A stretch of 37,108 bases of DNA. Origin: a virus. The notes beneath the pieces were generated by a model. It searched no databases. It was not told where the DNA came from and was given only the letters and a program-made list of their open reading frames with translations. Where the stretch lies: positions 1-37,108 of the IMG/VR virus record IMGVR_UViG_3300027525_000642, one strand, 5' to 3'. The translations under genes were made by a program, and so were the position numbers. Shown here piece after piece: positions 21,605 to 29,636 of this stretch (position 1 is the first letter of the stretch; every line of letters begins with the position of its first letter).

Positions 21605-23947
21605 TTAGTGGCCGTCTCTCCAGTTATAAGAAATCTCAGGAGGTGCTTTTAGAGTTACTCCTTCAAGCTTGGTAGTACTCTCCATAATCTCTTTTACGAT
21701 AGGAGCTACAAACTCTGCCTGGTCTTCTGGTACGTTAATGATCAACTGGTCATGTACCTGTGCTTGAACACGGCCGTCGATCCCAAGCTCTTTCAGCTTG
21801 CGATTGATCTGTACTGCCGCTCGGTTTACGACAGCCGCTGCAAGGCTCTGCAGTTGGTAGTTCAAACAGTTATTCAGTCCGTTTCGGTAGTCACGGTACC
21901 ATTGTAGTACTTGATCCTTGCCATAACGTTCTGAAAGGTCTTTCCGGAACTTCCAGTCCATGATCTGGTCTCCGAAAGTATCGTACATCTTTTTAACTTT
22001 AGGTAGGTGACGGATACGGCCTACCTTATTCTTAATAAAGCCATGCTCTTTAACCTGCTTACGAGAGTTAATACGCCACTGCTTAAGTTGAGGAAATCCA
22101 TTTAGGTAACCATCTACAAGTACTTCGGCTTCTTTCTGAGAGATGCCTAGTGTCATTCCTAGAGCGTAAGCTTCCATACCATATGCAATACCGAGGGAGT
22201 AAGCCTTAGCTTGGTTACGCTTAACAGGGTCTAACTTCTTAAGGTAGTTAGGAGCTCTCTTATCAGCTGATACTCCGTCAGGGTACTTATCTCGCTGCTC
22301 ATCTAGCTTCTCAGTTCTGATAGCAACAGTAGAGTAGAAGTCCCATCCGTTGTTAAAGATCTCCTGAAGGTTAATGTCTCCTGATACAGAAGCAAAGCAG
22401 TGAGGTTCCAATGACTCGTAGTCAGCATCGATAATTTTACGTCCTGGTCCTGAGGTTAAGAAAGCACGGACGATATTAGTATACTTGACGATGATAGGAG
22501 CATCTTCTCCTTCCTCTTTAGGCTTAGGTAGTTGCTGAGCATCTGAACCATAACGGCCTGATACAGTACCGTTCTGTTTAAAGTAGAAGTAGTAACGTCC
22601 GTCTTCGTGATTATCTACAAAGCGATCGATATAAGTAGACTTAATCTTAAGTAGCTTGTTATAGATACGAAGATTCTCAGCCCATTCGTAGTCTTTAGAG
22701 AGCTCTTCAATCATATCCATGTCAAACTTATCACGACCGGACTTAGTATTAGCTCCTGATACAAGAGGTTTAATACCCATATAGTCAAATACAAGTTCAC
22801 CTAAGTGTTTCTTAGATTGAATGTTGATATACTCCCCATCATTCTTCTCTTTCCATAATGCCATAGAGATTTTAAGTACCTCCATTTCATTCAGCACATC
22901 TAAGTTTCCAGTTAAGAGGTACTCTTTAGCAGGAGAATCTTCTAGCTCTCCTACAGTCTTTTGAGTAATAGAGTACTTACCGGTCTTCTCAGATTTAGGC
23001 AGAGGTAAAGAGTAACGCATAGCTAAGTATTGTGCCCATGTTCCTTTATGAGAAGGTGGGAACTCTTTTAGAGCAGTATCTACAACCCATTCTTTACCGG
23101 CTGGTAGAGCTAGAATAGAGTCAAGTACAATCTTTTTATTCTTCTGAAGATCTTCAATAATCTCTTTCTTAGTCTCTTCTAGTAGCTCTAAGTCTAAATC
23201 TACTCCCATCTCTTCCATAGGAATAGTTACTTCACGGTACAGAGGCATAACTTCCTCTTCAAAGAAGAACTGCTCTAAGTTCTCTTCTTTAAGTTTCTGA
23301 ATAAAGTAAGTACATACTCGGAGAGTTAAGTCAGTATCGGCAGCGGCATACTTTGATAGTACGTCCATGTCTGCTTTGTAGATCTCAAAGCTTTCCTTAG
23401 TTACTGAGCCTCCGTTACGTTTGATAGACTCTTTCAGTTCGATCTGCTCTTCGTTAGCAGCCTTCTCTACATCTAGACCGATGTGCTCTTGAATAGAAAT
23501 AGCTAGAGGCTTAAGACCGAATACTCCCATACCTGCTCCTTCTTCTTGGACGGTATGTACTAGCAGAGCAGTATCAACCCAGAGACTATCTAGTAAGTTA
23601 ACACCGTAGAAGTTCTTAGTAAATCGGCAGTCAAACGATGCGTTGTGCATCACAAGCTTCTTACCGACTAGCATACTTAAGATCTTCTTAGCTAAGGTAT
23701 GACAACCGATGCCTTCGATCTGAAGTTCATCTAGAGTCTCAGTAGCGTGATTCCAAGCCATAGTTGGCATATAGAAACCAATACCAATATCACCTGAGAC
23801 GGAGAAGCCGACTACTTTACCCTTACGCATGTTAAGGGAGTCGGTCTCGGTATCGTACGCAATAACGTTTGATTCGTTAATGTGCTGGATGAGTAGGTTA
23901 ACAGTTTCCTTATCTGTAACCGTATAATACTTTTTTTCTATCGACAT
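21605..23947 (-). CDS. Family A DNA polymerase with 3'-5' exonuclease
   Basis: A 780-aa protein. The exonuclease domain has motif I DTETD (residues 32-36), motif II HNASFDCRF (Asp106) and motif III YAAADTD (Asp204). The polymerase domain has TVSGR (461-465), motif A IDADYESLEP (catalytic Asp507 or 509), motif B RNQAKAYSLGIAYG (Lys581) and motif C QVHDQL (Asp733, normally HDE). No 5'-nuclease domain. This is the phage replicative polymerase, cytoplasmic. Motif A has ESLE in place of the usual SQIE, and motif C has HDQ; both are seen in some phage polymerases. Promoter 23952-23981 lies just upstream. Confidence 0.93.
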   Translation of the reverse strand: MSIEKKYYTVTDKETVNLLIQHINESNVIAYDTETDSLNMRKGKVVGFSVSGDIGIGFYMPTMAWNHATETLDELQIEGIGCHTLAKKILSMLVGKKLVMHNASFDCRFTKNFYGVNLLDSLWVDTALLVHTVQEEGAGMGVFGLKPLAISIQEHIGLDVEKAANEEQIELKESIKRNGGSVTKESFEIYKADMDVLSKYAAADTDLTLRVCTYFIQKLKEENLEQFFFEEEVMPLYREVTIPMEEMGVDLDLELLEETKKEIIEDLQKNKKIVLDSILALPAGKEWVVDTALKEFPPSHKGTWAQYLAMRYSLPLPKSEKTGKYSITQKTVGELEDSPAKEYLLTGNLDVLNEMEVLKISMALWKEKNDGEYINIQSKKHLGELVFDYMGIKPLVSGANTKSGRDKFDMDMIEELSKDYEWAENLRIYNKLLKIKSTYIDRFVDNHEDGRYYFYFKQNGTVSGRYGSDAQQLPKPKEEGEDAPIIVKYTNIVRAFLTSGPGRKIIDADYESLEPHCFASVSGDINLQEIFNNGWDFYSTVAIRTEKLDEQRDKYPDGVSADKRAPNYLKKLDPVKRNQAKAYSLGIAYGMEAYALGMTLGISQKEAEVLVDGYLNGFPQLKQWRINSRKQVKEHGFIKNKVGRIRHLPKVKKMYDTFGDQIMDWKFRKDLSERYGKDQVLQWYRDYRNGLNNCLNYQLQSLAAAVVNRAAVQINRKLKELGIDGRVQAQVHDQLIINVPEDQAEFVAPIVKEIMESTTKLEGVTLKAPPEISYNWRDGH

Positions 23948-23950
23948 ATA

Positions 23951-24475
23951 TTAAAGATAAGAAATTTCATTTAGATTACAAACTAGGTAGTTTTCTACCA
24001 GAGTATTCCAGTTATCATTAGTCGGACGAATTGCACGCTTCTTGCGACTACCCATCGTCATCCAATTAATCATTTTACGCTCACGGCGTTCGTGTAGATT
24101 AAATGCGCTTTGGTTAACTATTACCTGACGAGGTACGTTAAATACTTCTCCTGTATCACAGACGATAAGTAGAAAATCAAAATCTAAGTCTGAATGTAGA
24201 GTTACAAGATTTCGTTCTGAAGATTTAGGTACGTGCATCTTAGGGCTAAGATACTTTGTAGAATACCTTCCAAGCTTACCTGTACCGTCGATATTATTTT
24301 CACGAGGTGGTGCTGGTGTGTATTCTTTATCTCCAATAATTTCTTTTATAACTAACAAGGCTACTGCTTCACCGTACAGGCCACTTAGCTGATCAGGGTC
24401 AAGTTTAAGCTTTGATGCTAGCTCTCTACATTTATTAAGCGTCTCAATCAGCTCTACTACTTCAGTCTTACTCAT
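23951..24475 (-). CDS. Possible PD-(D/E)XK-like endonuclease
   Basis: A 174-aa protein. GLYGEAVALLVIKEIIG (a helix with Glu), NNIDGTGKLGRYSTKYLSP and LDFDFLLIVCDTGEVFNVPR follow the E ... D-G ... (E/Q)-x-K order of small restriction-like nucleases that act on double-stranded DNA. The catalytic K is uncertain (STKYLS), so activity may be lost. It has its own promoter and terminator arrangement at 24499-24529. Beside the polymerase, it could act in host DNA breakdown or recombination. Family call tentative. Confidence 0.5.
   Translation of the reverse strand: MSKTEVVELIETLNKCRELASKLKLDPDQLSGLYGEAVALLVIKEIIGDKEYTPAPPRENNIDGTGKLGRYSTKYLSPKMHVPKSSERNLVTLHSDLDFDFLLIVCDTGEVFNVPRQVIVNQSAFNLHERRERKMINWMTMGSRKKRAIRPTNDNWNTLVENYLVCNLNEISYL
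23952..23981 (-). promoter_or_regulatory. Promoter of DNA polymerase gene, TTG-N19-TATCTTTA
   Basis: The minus strand has TTG at 23981-23979 and TATCTTTA at 23959-23952, with a 19-nt spacer ending TTTCT. It overlaps the last codons of the upstream gene. The polymerase ATG lies only five bases downstream of the -7 box, so the message is nearly leaderless if this promoter is used. Confidence 0.55.
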
Positions 24476-24498
24476 AACCGTTACTTTTTAATACTCTA

Positions 24499-24529
24499 TA
24501 AAGATAAGAAAGGAGCCCGTAGGCTCCAA
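24499..24529 (-). promoter_or_regulatory. Promoter, TTG-N20-TATCTTTA, spacer holding a terminator
   Basis: The minus strand has TTG at 24529-24527 and TATCTTTA at 24506-24499. The 20-nt spacer is nearly filled by the hairpin at 24512-24527. Drives the gene at 23951-24475. Termination of the queF operon and initiation of the next message thus share the same DNA. Confidence 0.7.
24512..24527 (-). terminator. Terminator of the folE-queF operon
   Basis: The minus strand reads GGAGCC-UACG-GGCUCC, then TTTCTTATC. It is a perfect six-pair stem with a C(UACG)G tetraloop, starting four bases after the queF stop codon. Confidence 0.82.
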
Positions 24530-24530
24530 C

Positions 24531-25445
24531 TTATTGACGTAAAGTTTTTCTCATTCGTTTACCCGAATCAGTAAACCATCCTGGGATCATATCTTTATGT
24601 GTAGCTCGAATAGGATTAATATCCAATCCACCACGACGTGTATATAAACATGCTACCATAAGCTTCTCAGGTTGATAGGCTTGCTGAAGGTGAGTAAATA
24701 CCATCTCACAGATCTCTTCATGGAAGTGAGATACTGTACGGTGACTAACGATATACTTGGCTAGTGACTCAAGCTTAATTGAGTTATGACCTTGCATATG
24801 GATGTAGATATCACCCCAGTCAGGCTGGTTAGTTACTCGGCAGTTACTACGTAGCAAGTTAGAACTTACTTTAGTTGTAACAGACATTGGAAGATTGCCG
24901 CCAATCTCAAGCTGACCTGCATCAGACTTAAAGGCTGTAAACTCAATGTTGTCAAGGTTTACTGTTGCACCTAAGTCTGTAAAGCCATCAAACTCAAACT
25001 CTGGAGTGTATGTATTGCCGAAGAAGGTACAGGTTACATTTCCTCCTAGTAGGTCAGTTAGGTCTTTAGCTACTGTTGTTTCAATCTCCTTGATACACTC
25101 CTTAGCTGTCTGACCCATCGGAGTCATATTCAAAGAGTTCAAGTATAATTTGATAGACTTTGACTCAACGTGAAACTCTGTATTAGCTGGGCATACAATC
25201 TTTAACATACCTGCTACAGGCTGACCTTTTTTAGTAATAGCTGAAACTTCATAAGCGTTCCAAGCATCTACTCCTACGAATGGAAGATTACTCTCCTCAA
25301 TTCCGTAAGCTTCTCGGTTTAAATAACGAGGTACTGCTACTAGCAACTCAGCATTGTACTGATCTGAGTAACCTTCTCCACCTACCTTACCGAGGTGTTT
25401 ACCAGCAATCTCAACGACTGCATTGTAGTTCTTTACTTCTTCCAT
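24531..25445 (-). CDS. queF: NADPH-dependent 7-cyano-7-deazaguanine reductase
   Basis: A 304-aa protein of the long (E. coli-type, two-module) QueF class. The NADPH-binding QueF motif is ESKSIKLYLNSLN (residues 94-106). The catalytic Cys202 lies in SNCRVTNQPDWGDIYI. FHEEICEMVF (about 242-250) carries the preQ0-binding Glu. RRGGLDINP (about 270-278) is also conserved. QueF reduces the nitrile of preQ0 to the aminomethyl of preQ1, using two NADPH. It is the last gene of the folE operon, ending in a strong terminator. Its presence tells that the phage goes past preQ0, to preQ1. Confidence 0.95.
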   Translation of the reverse strand: MEEVKNYNAVVEIAGKHLGKVGGEGYSDQYNAELLVAVPRYLNREAYGIEESNLPFVGVDAWNAYEVSAITKKGQPVAGMLKIVCPANTEFHVESKSIKLYLNSLNMTPMGQTAKECIKEIETTVAKDLTDLLGGNVTCTFFGNTYTPEFEFDGFTDLGATVNLDNIEFTAFKSDAGQLEIGGNLPMSVTTKVSSNLLRSNCRVTNQPDWGDIYIHMQGHNSIKLESLAKYIVSHRTVSHFHEEICEMVFTHLQQAYQPEKLMVACLYTRRGGLDINPIRATHKDMIPGWFTDSGKRMRKTLRQ

Positions 25446-25964
25446 TTACTTTATGTATTTTAAAATTTGATCTACTCGCTGCAATGGTGAGCCAGTAACA
25501 GTTAAATAATGACGGTCAGTTAAATCGAGTTGATACTTAAACTCTTCATCAATAATCTTTCTCCAAGCTTCATCTACACTGCGCTGACCATCATCCACAG
25601 CATCGAATTCAATAGGGAAATAAATATAGTGCGTATACTCATCCTGCACTCTAGTCCAAGTATCTTCAATAAAGTCTAAGCCTTGAGAAGATAAAGCAGG
25701 CATATGCTTAGAGTATACAACTAAGTCTAGATAACAACGATCTAGAATCAAACTATGAGGCTTAAGCAAAGCCTCTAAGTGAAAAGAAGAAATAGCTAAC
25801 TGAGTCTCAGTAGTACCTGCTTCGTTAATAGGAAAGCCAAACTTAGCTACCGTACGAGTACTTTCGTTAATAAACTCATACTTAGGTAGTTTAGCTTTCA
25901 ATAACTCATACACAGTAGTCTTACCAGTACTACTAGCTCCTACTAATGCAATTCGTCTAACCAT
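25446..25964 (-). CDS. P-loop nucleotide kinase-like ATPase (NadR/AAA_28-like)
   Basis: A 172-aa protein with Walker A GASSTGKTT (about residues 9-17) near the start and ILDRCYLDLVVY as a Walker-B-like segment. The pattern TRTVAKFGFPINEAGTTETQ resembles AAA_28/NadR-type kinases acting on nucleotides or ribosides. The substrate is not clear. In this operon, between the formyltransferase and queF, it could phosphorylate a modified base or nucleoside intermediate or take part in NAD supply. It overlaps the formyltransferase gene by 22 nt and its stop abuts the queF start. Confidence 0.65.
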   Translation of the reverse strand: MVRRIALVGASSTGKTTVYELLKAKLPKYEFINESTRTVAKFGFPINEAGTTETQLAISSFHLEALLKPHSLILDRCYLDLVVYSKHMPALSSQGLDFIEDTWTRVQDEYTHYIYFPIEFDAVDDGQRSVDEAWRKIIDEEFKYQLDLTDRHYLTVTGSPLQRVDQILKYIK

Positions 25965-26503
25965 AGTTTATTATGTAAAAATTCTATCCACATCTCTACT
26001 GATGTGTCATGTAAGATACGAAAAATATCGTTCTTAGGCAACATCTTATGTATACTTTCTCGCTCCACTAGAACTTCTCCTTCATCTACTCCGGCAGTTA
26101 CTTTGTGAATAACACAGCCAGCAGTCTTATAGTTACCTTCCCAGGCTCTATATTGAGGATCTTTTCCTTTTAGGTCTGGATATTTAGTAATCAATCCTGG
26201 ATGTCCGTTATAGATTTCATAGCGATTACAGATAGAAGCAGGCATTACTCTTAACCATCCGTGTAAAGTTACAACAGGGTTATCACTTATTGCACTCATC
26301 AGCCATACAAGCTCATGCTCCTCAGGTCTATTCTGAGTATACTTTAATAGGTCTGTAGGAATCTCAGGATGTATAGTACGTAAATGAGAAGGCCTGATAT
26401 TAGTAATAATAAGGTCAGGCCAGCGACCTAACTGCTTACTAACCTGAACAATCTCAGATCCAGTCTGACTAAAGAATGCTATCCACGGACGAGTTGCTAC
26501 CAT
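25943..26503 (-). CDS. dpdN: PurN-like formyltransferase, candidate preQ1 formyltransferase DpdN
   Basis: I chose ATG 26503 (MVATRPWIAFF); ATG 26530 would overlap dpdA by 62 nt. The 186-aa protein has the PurN fold signatures. LHGWLRVMP (80-89) replaces the family's LAGFMRIL. The active-site triad Asn99-His101-Asp140 is in YNGHPGLITKYP and GVDEGEVLVE (N106, H108, D144 in E. coli PurN). It is about 25 residues shorter at the N-terminus than PurN. Its gene overlaps dpdA and shares an operon with queF and folE, so purine synthesis is less likely than formylation of the aminomethyl group of preQ1 in DNA. The donor would be 10-formyl-THF. Confidence 0.75.
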   Translation of the reverse strand: MVATRPWIAFFSQTGSEIVQVSKQLGRWPDLIITNIRPSHLRTIHPEIPTDLLKYTQNRPEEHELVWLMSAISDNPVVTLHGWLRVMPASICNRYEIYNGHPGLITKYPDLKGKDPQYRAWEGNYKTAGCVIHKVTAGVDEGEVLVERESIHKMLPKNDIFRILHDTSVEMWIEFLHNKLWLDELH

Positions 26504-27296
26504 GTGCGAACCATCTAAAGCGTTGAACATTATAAACTGCTGAAGTAACCTGCTCAGAGGTAGGAGTCATATTAATCATCTCAAATAACTTGATTGATGC
26601 CTTATCCCACAACCCTTGATCTTTATACTCGATTCCCAACAAACCGTGTACTACTGGGTTAGAAGTATCTAGTGAGTAGATCCAATCGTAGTCTTTATAG
26701 AAAGCAAACTCTTGAGGAAGTCCACAGCCTAGTAGGTGGTGAGGGATATCTGGGTTGATTACTCCATCACGTAACATCTTACCTAAGAGCACAACTCTGC
26801 CTAGCATCCAGCTAACATACTTGTTAGGGTGTGGTACGAGCTGTTCGTAATAACTGTAATCGAAAGAGATAGCCACCATATCTACCTTTGCTATATTAAT
26901 CATGTAGTCATAGCAATTGATAAGCTCAGAGTAAGTCTTTCCCTGTAGTACTCCAATCTTTTTACTAGGTGCTGCTAGATGATCTGCATACTTAAAGTTC
27001 CACTCAGCCATATTAGCACAAGTACGCTTTACATTCTCTAATGCATCAGGTACGATGTACCAGGTAGGCTTTAAATAATCAATCCAGAAAGCAAAGCGTT
27101 CTGAATCAAAAGCTTTTCCTAATTCAAAGATAGAGTTATCGAGAATAATCTCTCGTCCTTTATCTCGTGCTTCTACAAACTTATCTAAATAAGTTTCGTT
27201 CTCTTCAAAGAGATGTACTAAAGCGTAATCATAATCCGTATACTGCTGAATAGTGTCAAAGCTAGCAATAGGACTCTCGTGTGCAATCTTAACCAT
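26469..27296 (-). CDS. dpdA: DpdA-type DNA guanine transglycosylase
   Basis: A 275-aa TIM-barrel protein of the tRNA-guanine transglycosylase (TGT) superfamily. It has ILDNSIFELG (Asp53, base-recognition Asp), IVPDALENVKRT (81-92), GVLQG (115-119), HHLLGCGLPQE (186-196) and IYSLDTSNP (Asp210, the nucleophile position). The order matches TGT, but the C-terminal zinc-binding Cys/His set is missing and the protein is shorter, as in phage DpdA enzymes. DpdA exchanges guanine in DNA for a 7-deazaguanine base after replication. It sits in an operon with folE, queF and the formyltransferase, overlapping the latter. Sub-family cannot be told by eye. Confidence 0.85.
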   Translation of the reverse strand: MVKIAHESPIASFDTIQQYTDYDYALVHLFEENETYLDKFVEARDKGREIILDNSIFELGKAFDSERFAFWIDYLKPTWYIVPDALENVKRTCANMAEWNFKYADHLAAPSKKIGVLQGKTYSELINCYDYMINIAKVDMVAISFDYSYYEQLVPHPNKYVSWMLGRVVLLGKMLRDGVINPDIPHHLLGCGLPQEFAFYKDYDWIYSLDTSNPVVHGLLGIEYKDQGLWDKASIKLFEMINMTPTSEQVTSAVYNVQRFRWFAHGSNSSVDSIL

Positions 27297-27486
27297 TGGC
27301 GTTTCCTAAATCGTTAAATAACTTGTTTAATTCTAACATACTATCTTGAAGTTTACCTAAATTATCTTCAAGCTCTTTAGCGCTCTTGATCTGCAAGGCT
27401 TCCTCTACTACTTCTAAAGGTACAACCCAGCGTTGTAGGTCTTCTAAGAAGATACTATTTTGTTCTACCAGTTCTTTTGGACTCAT
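27289..27486 (-). CDS. Small coiled-coil protein
   Basis: A 65-aa protein, MSPKELVEQNSIFLEDLQRW followed by heptad-like LxxLQDSMLELNKLFNDLG. It overlaps its neighbours on both sides by 4-8 nt, which supports its reality. Unknown function; possibly a subunit or chaperone of DpdA, whose gene follows directly. Confidence 0.55.
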   Translation of the reverse strand: MSPKELVEQNSIFLEDLQRWVVPLEVVEEALQIKSAKELEDNLGKLQDSMLELNKLFNDLGNANG

Positions 27487-27995
27487 TGCTTAGCGTTTTC
27501 GATTTCTTCTGGAGTAAAGAACTGCTCAAGATTAGGAGCGAAGTAGTTAATAGATTTCATAACCTTATCGTCCGCTTTGCGATAAACAACATAACGGTTT
27601 CCCACCTTACGGAAGTAACACTCGCCGTGCTGTTGAGAACGGAGAGCAATAGTCTCTTCTGCTTCTTCTACAGTCGCACAGCTCTTAGACATATTCGATG
27701 CCTGTACCTCTCGGTAAGCTGGTACGATCTTATTCTTCAATCCAAACACCATGGTAGCATTTCCAATAGCTACGTAAAGTAGATCGCAGATAGCATCTAG
27801 TACTTCTACAATATCTTTCTCTTCAATAGCGTGTGCTAGTTCGTCAGTCTCTTCTTTAATAAAATCTACTACGAAGTTAGTAAGTTTCTTATCATTAGGA
27901 ATAATAGGAGTGTAATTGTTCGGCTTACCGAACGTATCGTTGAAGATCTCTACTTCGTCGATAAATGGGACACTTTTTGCTCGTTTCATTTGCAT
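27483..27995 (-). CDS. MazG-like / PRA-PH nucleotide pyrophosphohydrolase
   Basis: A 170-aa protein. The all-alpha NTP pyrophosphohydrolase motif is visible as FIKEETDELAHAIEEKD followed by VLDAICDLLYVAIGNA, i.e. EExxEl ... DaicDl metal-binding residues. Such enzymes hydrolyse (d)NTPs to NMP and pyrophosphate. It may lower competing dGTP or remove unwanted modified nucleotides, or act in nucleotide-pool control. It starts two codons in (MKRAK) or at MQMKRAK; the start overlaps the folE stop. The C-terminal 60 residues add a small extra domain. Confidence 0.75.
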   Translation of the reverse strand: MQMKRAKSVPFIDEVEIFNDTFGKPNNYTPIIPNDKKLTNFVVDFIKEETDELAHAIEEKDIVEVLDAICDLLYVAIGNATMVFGLKNKIVPAYREVQASNMSKSCATVEEAEETIALRSQQHGECYFRKVGNRYVVYRKADDKVMKSINYFAPNLEQFFTPEEIENAKQ

Positions 27996-28696
27996 GCGTA
28001 ACCTTTAACAAATTCATAAAATTCTGCTCGTGCTGAGTCTTCGTACATAAAGCTACCTGATAGCTTAGAAGTCTTCATTGACGCACCAGCGTGTTTAGTA
28101 CCGCGGCATGATACACAATTGTGAGTAGCTTCTACCATAACTGCTACACCTACATTACCTTCACAAACAGTATGAACTGCATTATGAATAGCAACAGTAA
28201 GCTGCTCTTGAATAGCACCTCTACGTCCGAAATGCTCTACAATACGATTGAGCTTAGATAGACCGATTACCTTACCTCCAGGACCTGGAATGTAAGCAAT
28301 ATGAACTCGACCTTGAATAGTCTGGTGGTGATGCGAACACATCGAGGTCAAAGGAATATTACCCTCAAATACAATACCATCATAACCATCAGCAGGGAAG
28401 GCTGTGATCTCAGGCATAGGATTGAATCGTCCTGCCCATAAGTCGTTTACATAAGCCTTAGCTACTCGACGAGGAGTATCAGATGAGTTAGGGTCATCAC
28501 GCCAGTCACATCCTAGAGCATCTAGGAATTCTCCGAATGCCTTTGCAGCATTCTCAATAATAGTATGCTTCTCTTGATCTGTTAAGTGCATAGAGTTCAT
28601 AGAATGAACTTTAAACTTCTCAGCCAGTTGAGAAGAGACACCATTAGCGAACCCGGCTTGAGCGAGTTCTACATCATAACGTTTTTTATCTGCCAT
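27986..28696 (-). CDS. folE: GTP cyclohydrolase I
   Basis: A 236-aa protein. The zinc site SMCSHHH (Cys120, His123) and THNCVSCRG (Cys194) matches FolE type IA. PGGKVIGLSKLNRIVEHFGRR and QEQLTVAI are also conserved. It converts GTP to 7,8-dihydroneopterin triphosphate, the first step to both folate and queuosine-type deazaguanines. Here the operon context (dpdA, queF) fits the deazaguanine branch. It is the first gene of its operon. The leader contains a preQ1-I-like aptamer, so expression is probably switched off when preQ1 accumulates. Confidence 0.95.
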   Translation of the reverse strand: MADKKRYDVELAQAGFANGVSSQLAEKFKVHSMNSMHLTDQEKHTIIENAAKAFGEFLDALGCDWRDDPNSSDTPRRVAKAYVNDLWAGRFNPMPEITAFPADGYDGIVFEGNIPLTSMCSHHHQTIQGRVHIAYIPGPGGKVIGLSKLNRIVEHFGRRGAIQEQLTVAIHNAVHTVCEGNVGVAVMVEATHNCVSCRGTKHAGASMKTSKLSGSFMYEDSARAEFYEFVKGYACK

Positions 28697-28700
28697 ATAA

Positions 28701-28730
28701 TTTGTTTTTTTAGGTGGTGCTTCGACACCT
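28701..28730 (-). promoter_or_regulatory. Candidate preQ1-I riboswitch in folE leader
   Basis: The minus-strand leader holds AGGTG-TCGAAGCAC-CACCT, a five-pair stem with a nine-base loop, then the A-rich tail AAAAAAACAAATT ending four bases before the ATG. Class-I preQ1 aptamers have a short stem, a loop beginning UC and ending in the preQ1-binding C, and an A-rich tail with C that docks in the groove. The nine-base loop differs from published 10-12 nt loops. The sister element at 34092-34121 shares loop and tail with a compensated stem. Confidence 0.72.
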
Positions 28731-28734
28731 CTTA

Positions 28735-28764
28735 TTAATATACGAAAACTATTTCAGAGTGCAA
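28735..28764 (-). promoter_or_regulatory. Promoter of folE-dpdA-queF operon, TTG-N19-TATATTAA
   Basis: The minus strand has TTG at 28764-28762 and TATATTAA at 28742-28735, spacer 19 nt ending TTTTCG. The -33 box lies within the last hpt codons. The predicted transcription start lies at the 5' edge of the preQ1-like stem. Confidence 0.65.
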
Positions 28765-29260
28765 ACACACTTCTGTAATTTCTTGCATAACCTTTATCGT
28801 TATCCATTCCAAAGCCTACTACCCATTCATCCTTGATAGTGAATGCATGATAGGAAGGTACTGGGGGTATCCTAGAAGTTTCTCTAGTCAGTAGAGTAAC
28901 AATATTAATCGAGGCTGGGTGTTTGACCTGAAGGTATTCAATCACAGCATCCATTGTATTACCCGAATCGTAAATGTCGTCTACGATATAGACGTGCTTT
29001 CCTTTAACAGGCGTCTCTAAGTCTTTGGTGATCTGAATATCACCTTGTTTCTTTTTACTGACGTATGATCTTATTCTCATAAAATCACATTCTACGTCTA
29101 CTGTAATGTTGCGTACTAGGTCTGCATAGAACATAAATGCTCCATTCAATAACCCTACCATAACGATTGGAGTTTTATCTCCATTGTGCTCTGCTGAGAT
29201 CTTCTTAGCGATGATCTTAGTTTGGATATCAATATCCTTTGCGTCAATTAACTGTTGCAT
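28754..29260 (-). CDS. hpt: Hypoxanthine/guanine phosphoribosyltransferase
   Basis: A 168-aa protein with the type I PRTase PRPP-binding motif VYIVDDIYDSGNTMD (residues 90-104), plus VGLLNGAFMFYADL and FMRIRSYVSKKKQGD flexible-loop features. It salvages hypoxanthine or guanine to IMP or GMP. Guanine displaced from DNA by DpdA is an obvious substrate, though this link is inference. Last gene of the queD/queE operon; overlaps the thioesterase gene by 17 nt. Confidence 0.88.
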   Translation of the reverse strand: MQQLIDAKDIDIQTKIIAKKISAEHNGDKTPIVMVGLLNGAFMFYADLVRNITVDVECDFMRIRSYVSKKKQGDIQITKDLETPVKGKHVYIVDDIYDSGNTMDAVIEYLQVKHPASINIVTLLTRETSRIPPVPSYHAFTIKDEWVVGFGMDNDKGYARNYRSVFAL

Positions 29261-29636
29261 ACTTTAATCTAATTCTATCTGAGATTGGAATTGGTTCATT
29301 ATTTTCATCAATACGTACAAACTTAATCTTAGTGGAGAGTATTACCGACTGACTTCCTGAGTATACGTTATGTGCTCTAGCTTCAAGATAGAGAGTTAAA
29401 GACGTATTTCCAACTTCTGCTACCTTTCCATAAATTTTTAACAACTGACCTTCTTTGGCTGGTTTCTTAAAAAGACATTCGTCTATCTTGATAGTAACCA
29501 TTCTAGGAGTATCAGCTACCTCCATTGCCATAGCTGCTCCAGCAGCATCCAACCAGGCTAACAGCTTACCTCCAAAGAGGTTAGCATGAAAGCCGAGGTC
29601 AGATTTCTTAATAGGATGCGTACTAATTAATTGCAT
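29244..29636 (-). CDS. Hotdog-fold acyl-CoA thioesterase (YciA-like)
   Basis: A 130-aa protein. NLFGGKLLAWLDAAGAAMAM (about 20-39) carries the catalytic Asp of hotdog acyl-CoA thioesterases. The strands VTIKIDECLFKKPAKEGQLL and TSLTLYLEARAHN match the fold. It hydrolyses acyl-CoA thioesters. Why a phage would carry it is unknown; membrane-lipid or CoA-pool manipulation is possible. It overlaps both neighbours. Confidence 0.8.
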   Translation of the reverse strand: MQLISTHPIKKSDLGFHANLFGGKLLAWLDAAGAAMAMEVADTPRMVTIKIDECLFKKPAKEGQLLKIYGKVAEVGNTSLTLYLEARAHNVYSGSQSVILSTKIKFVRIDENNEPIPISDRIRLKYATVN

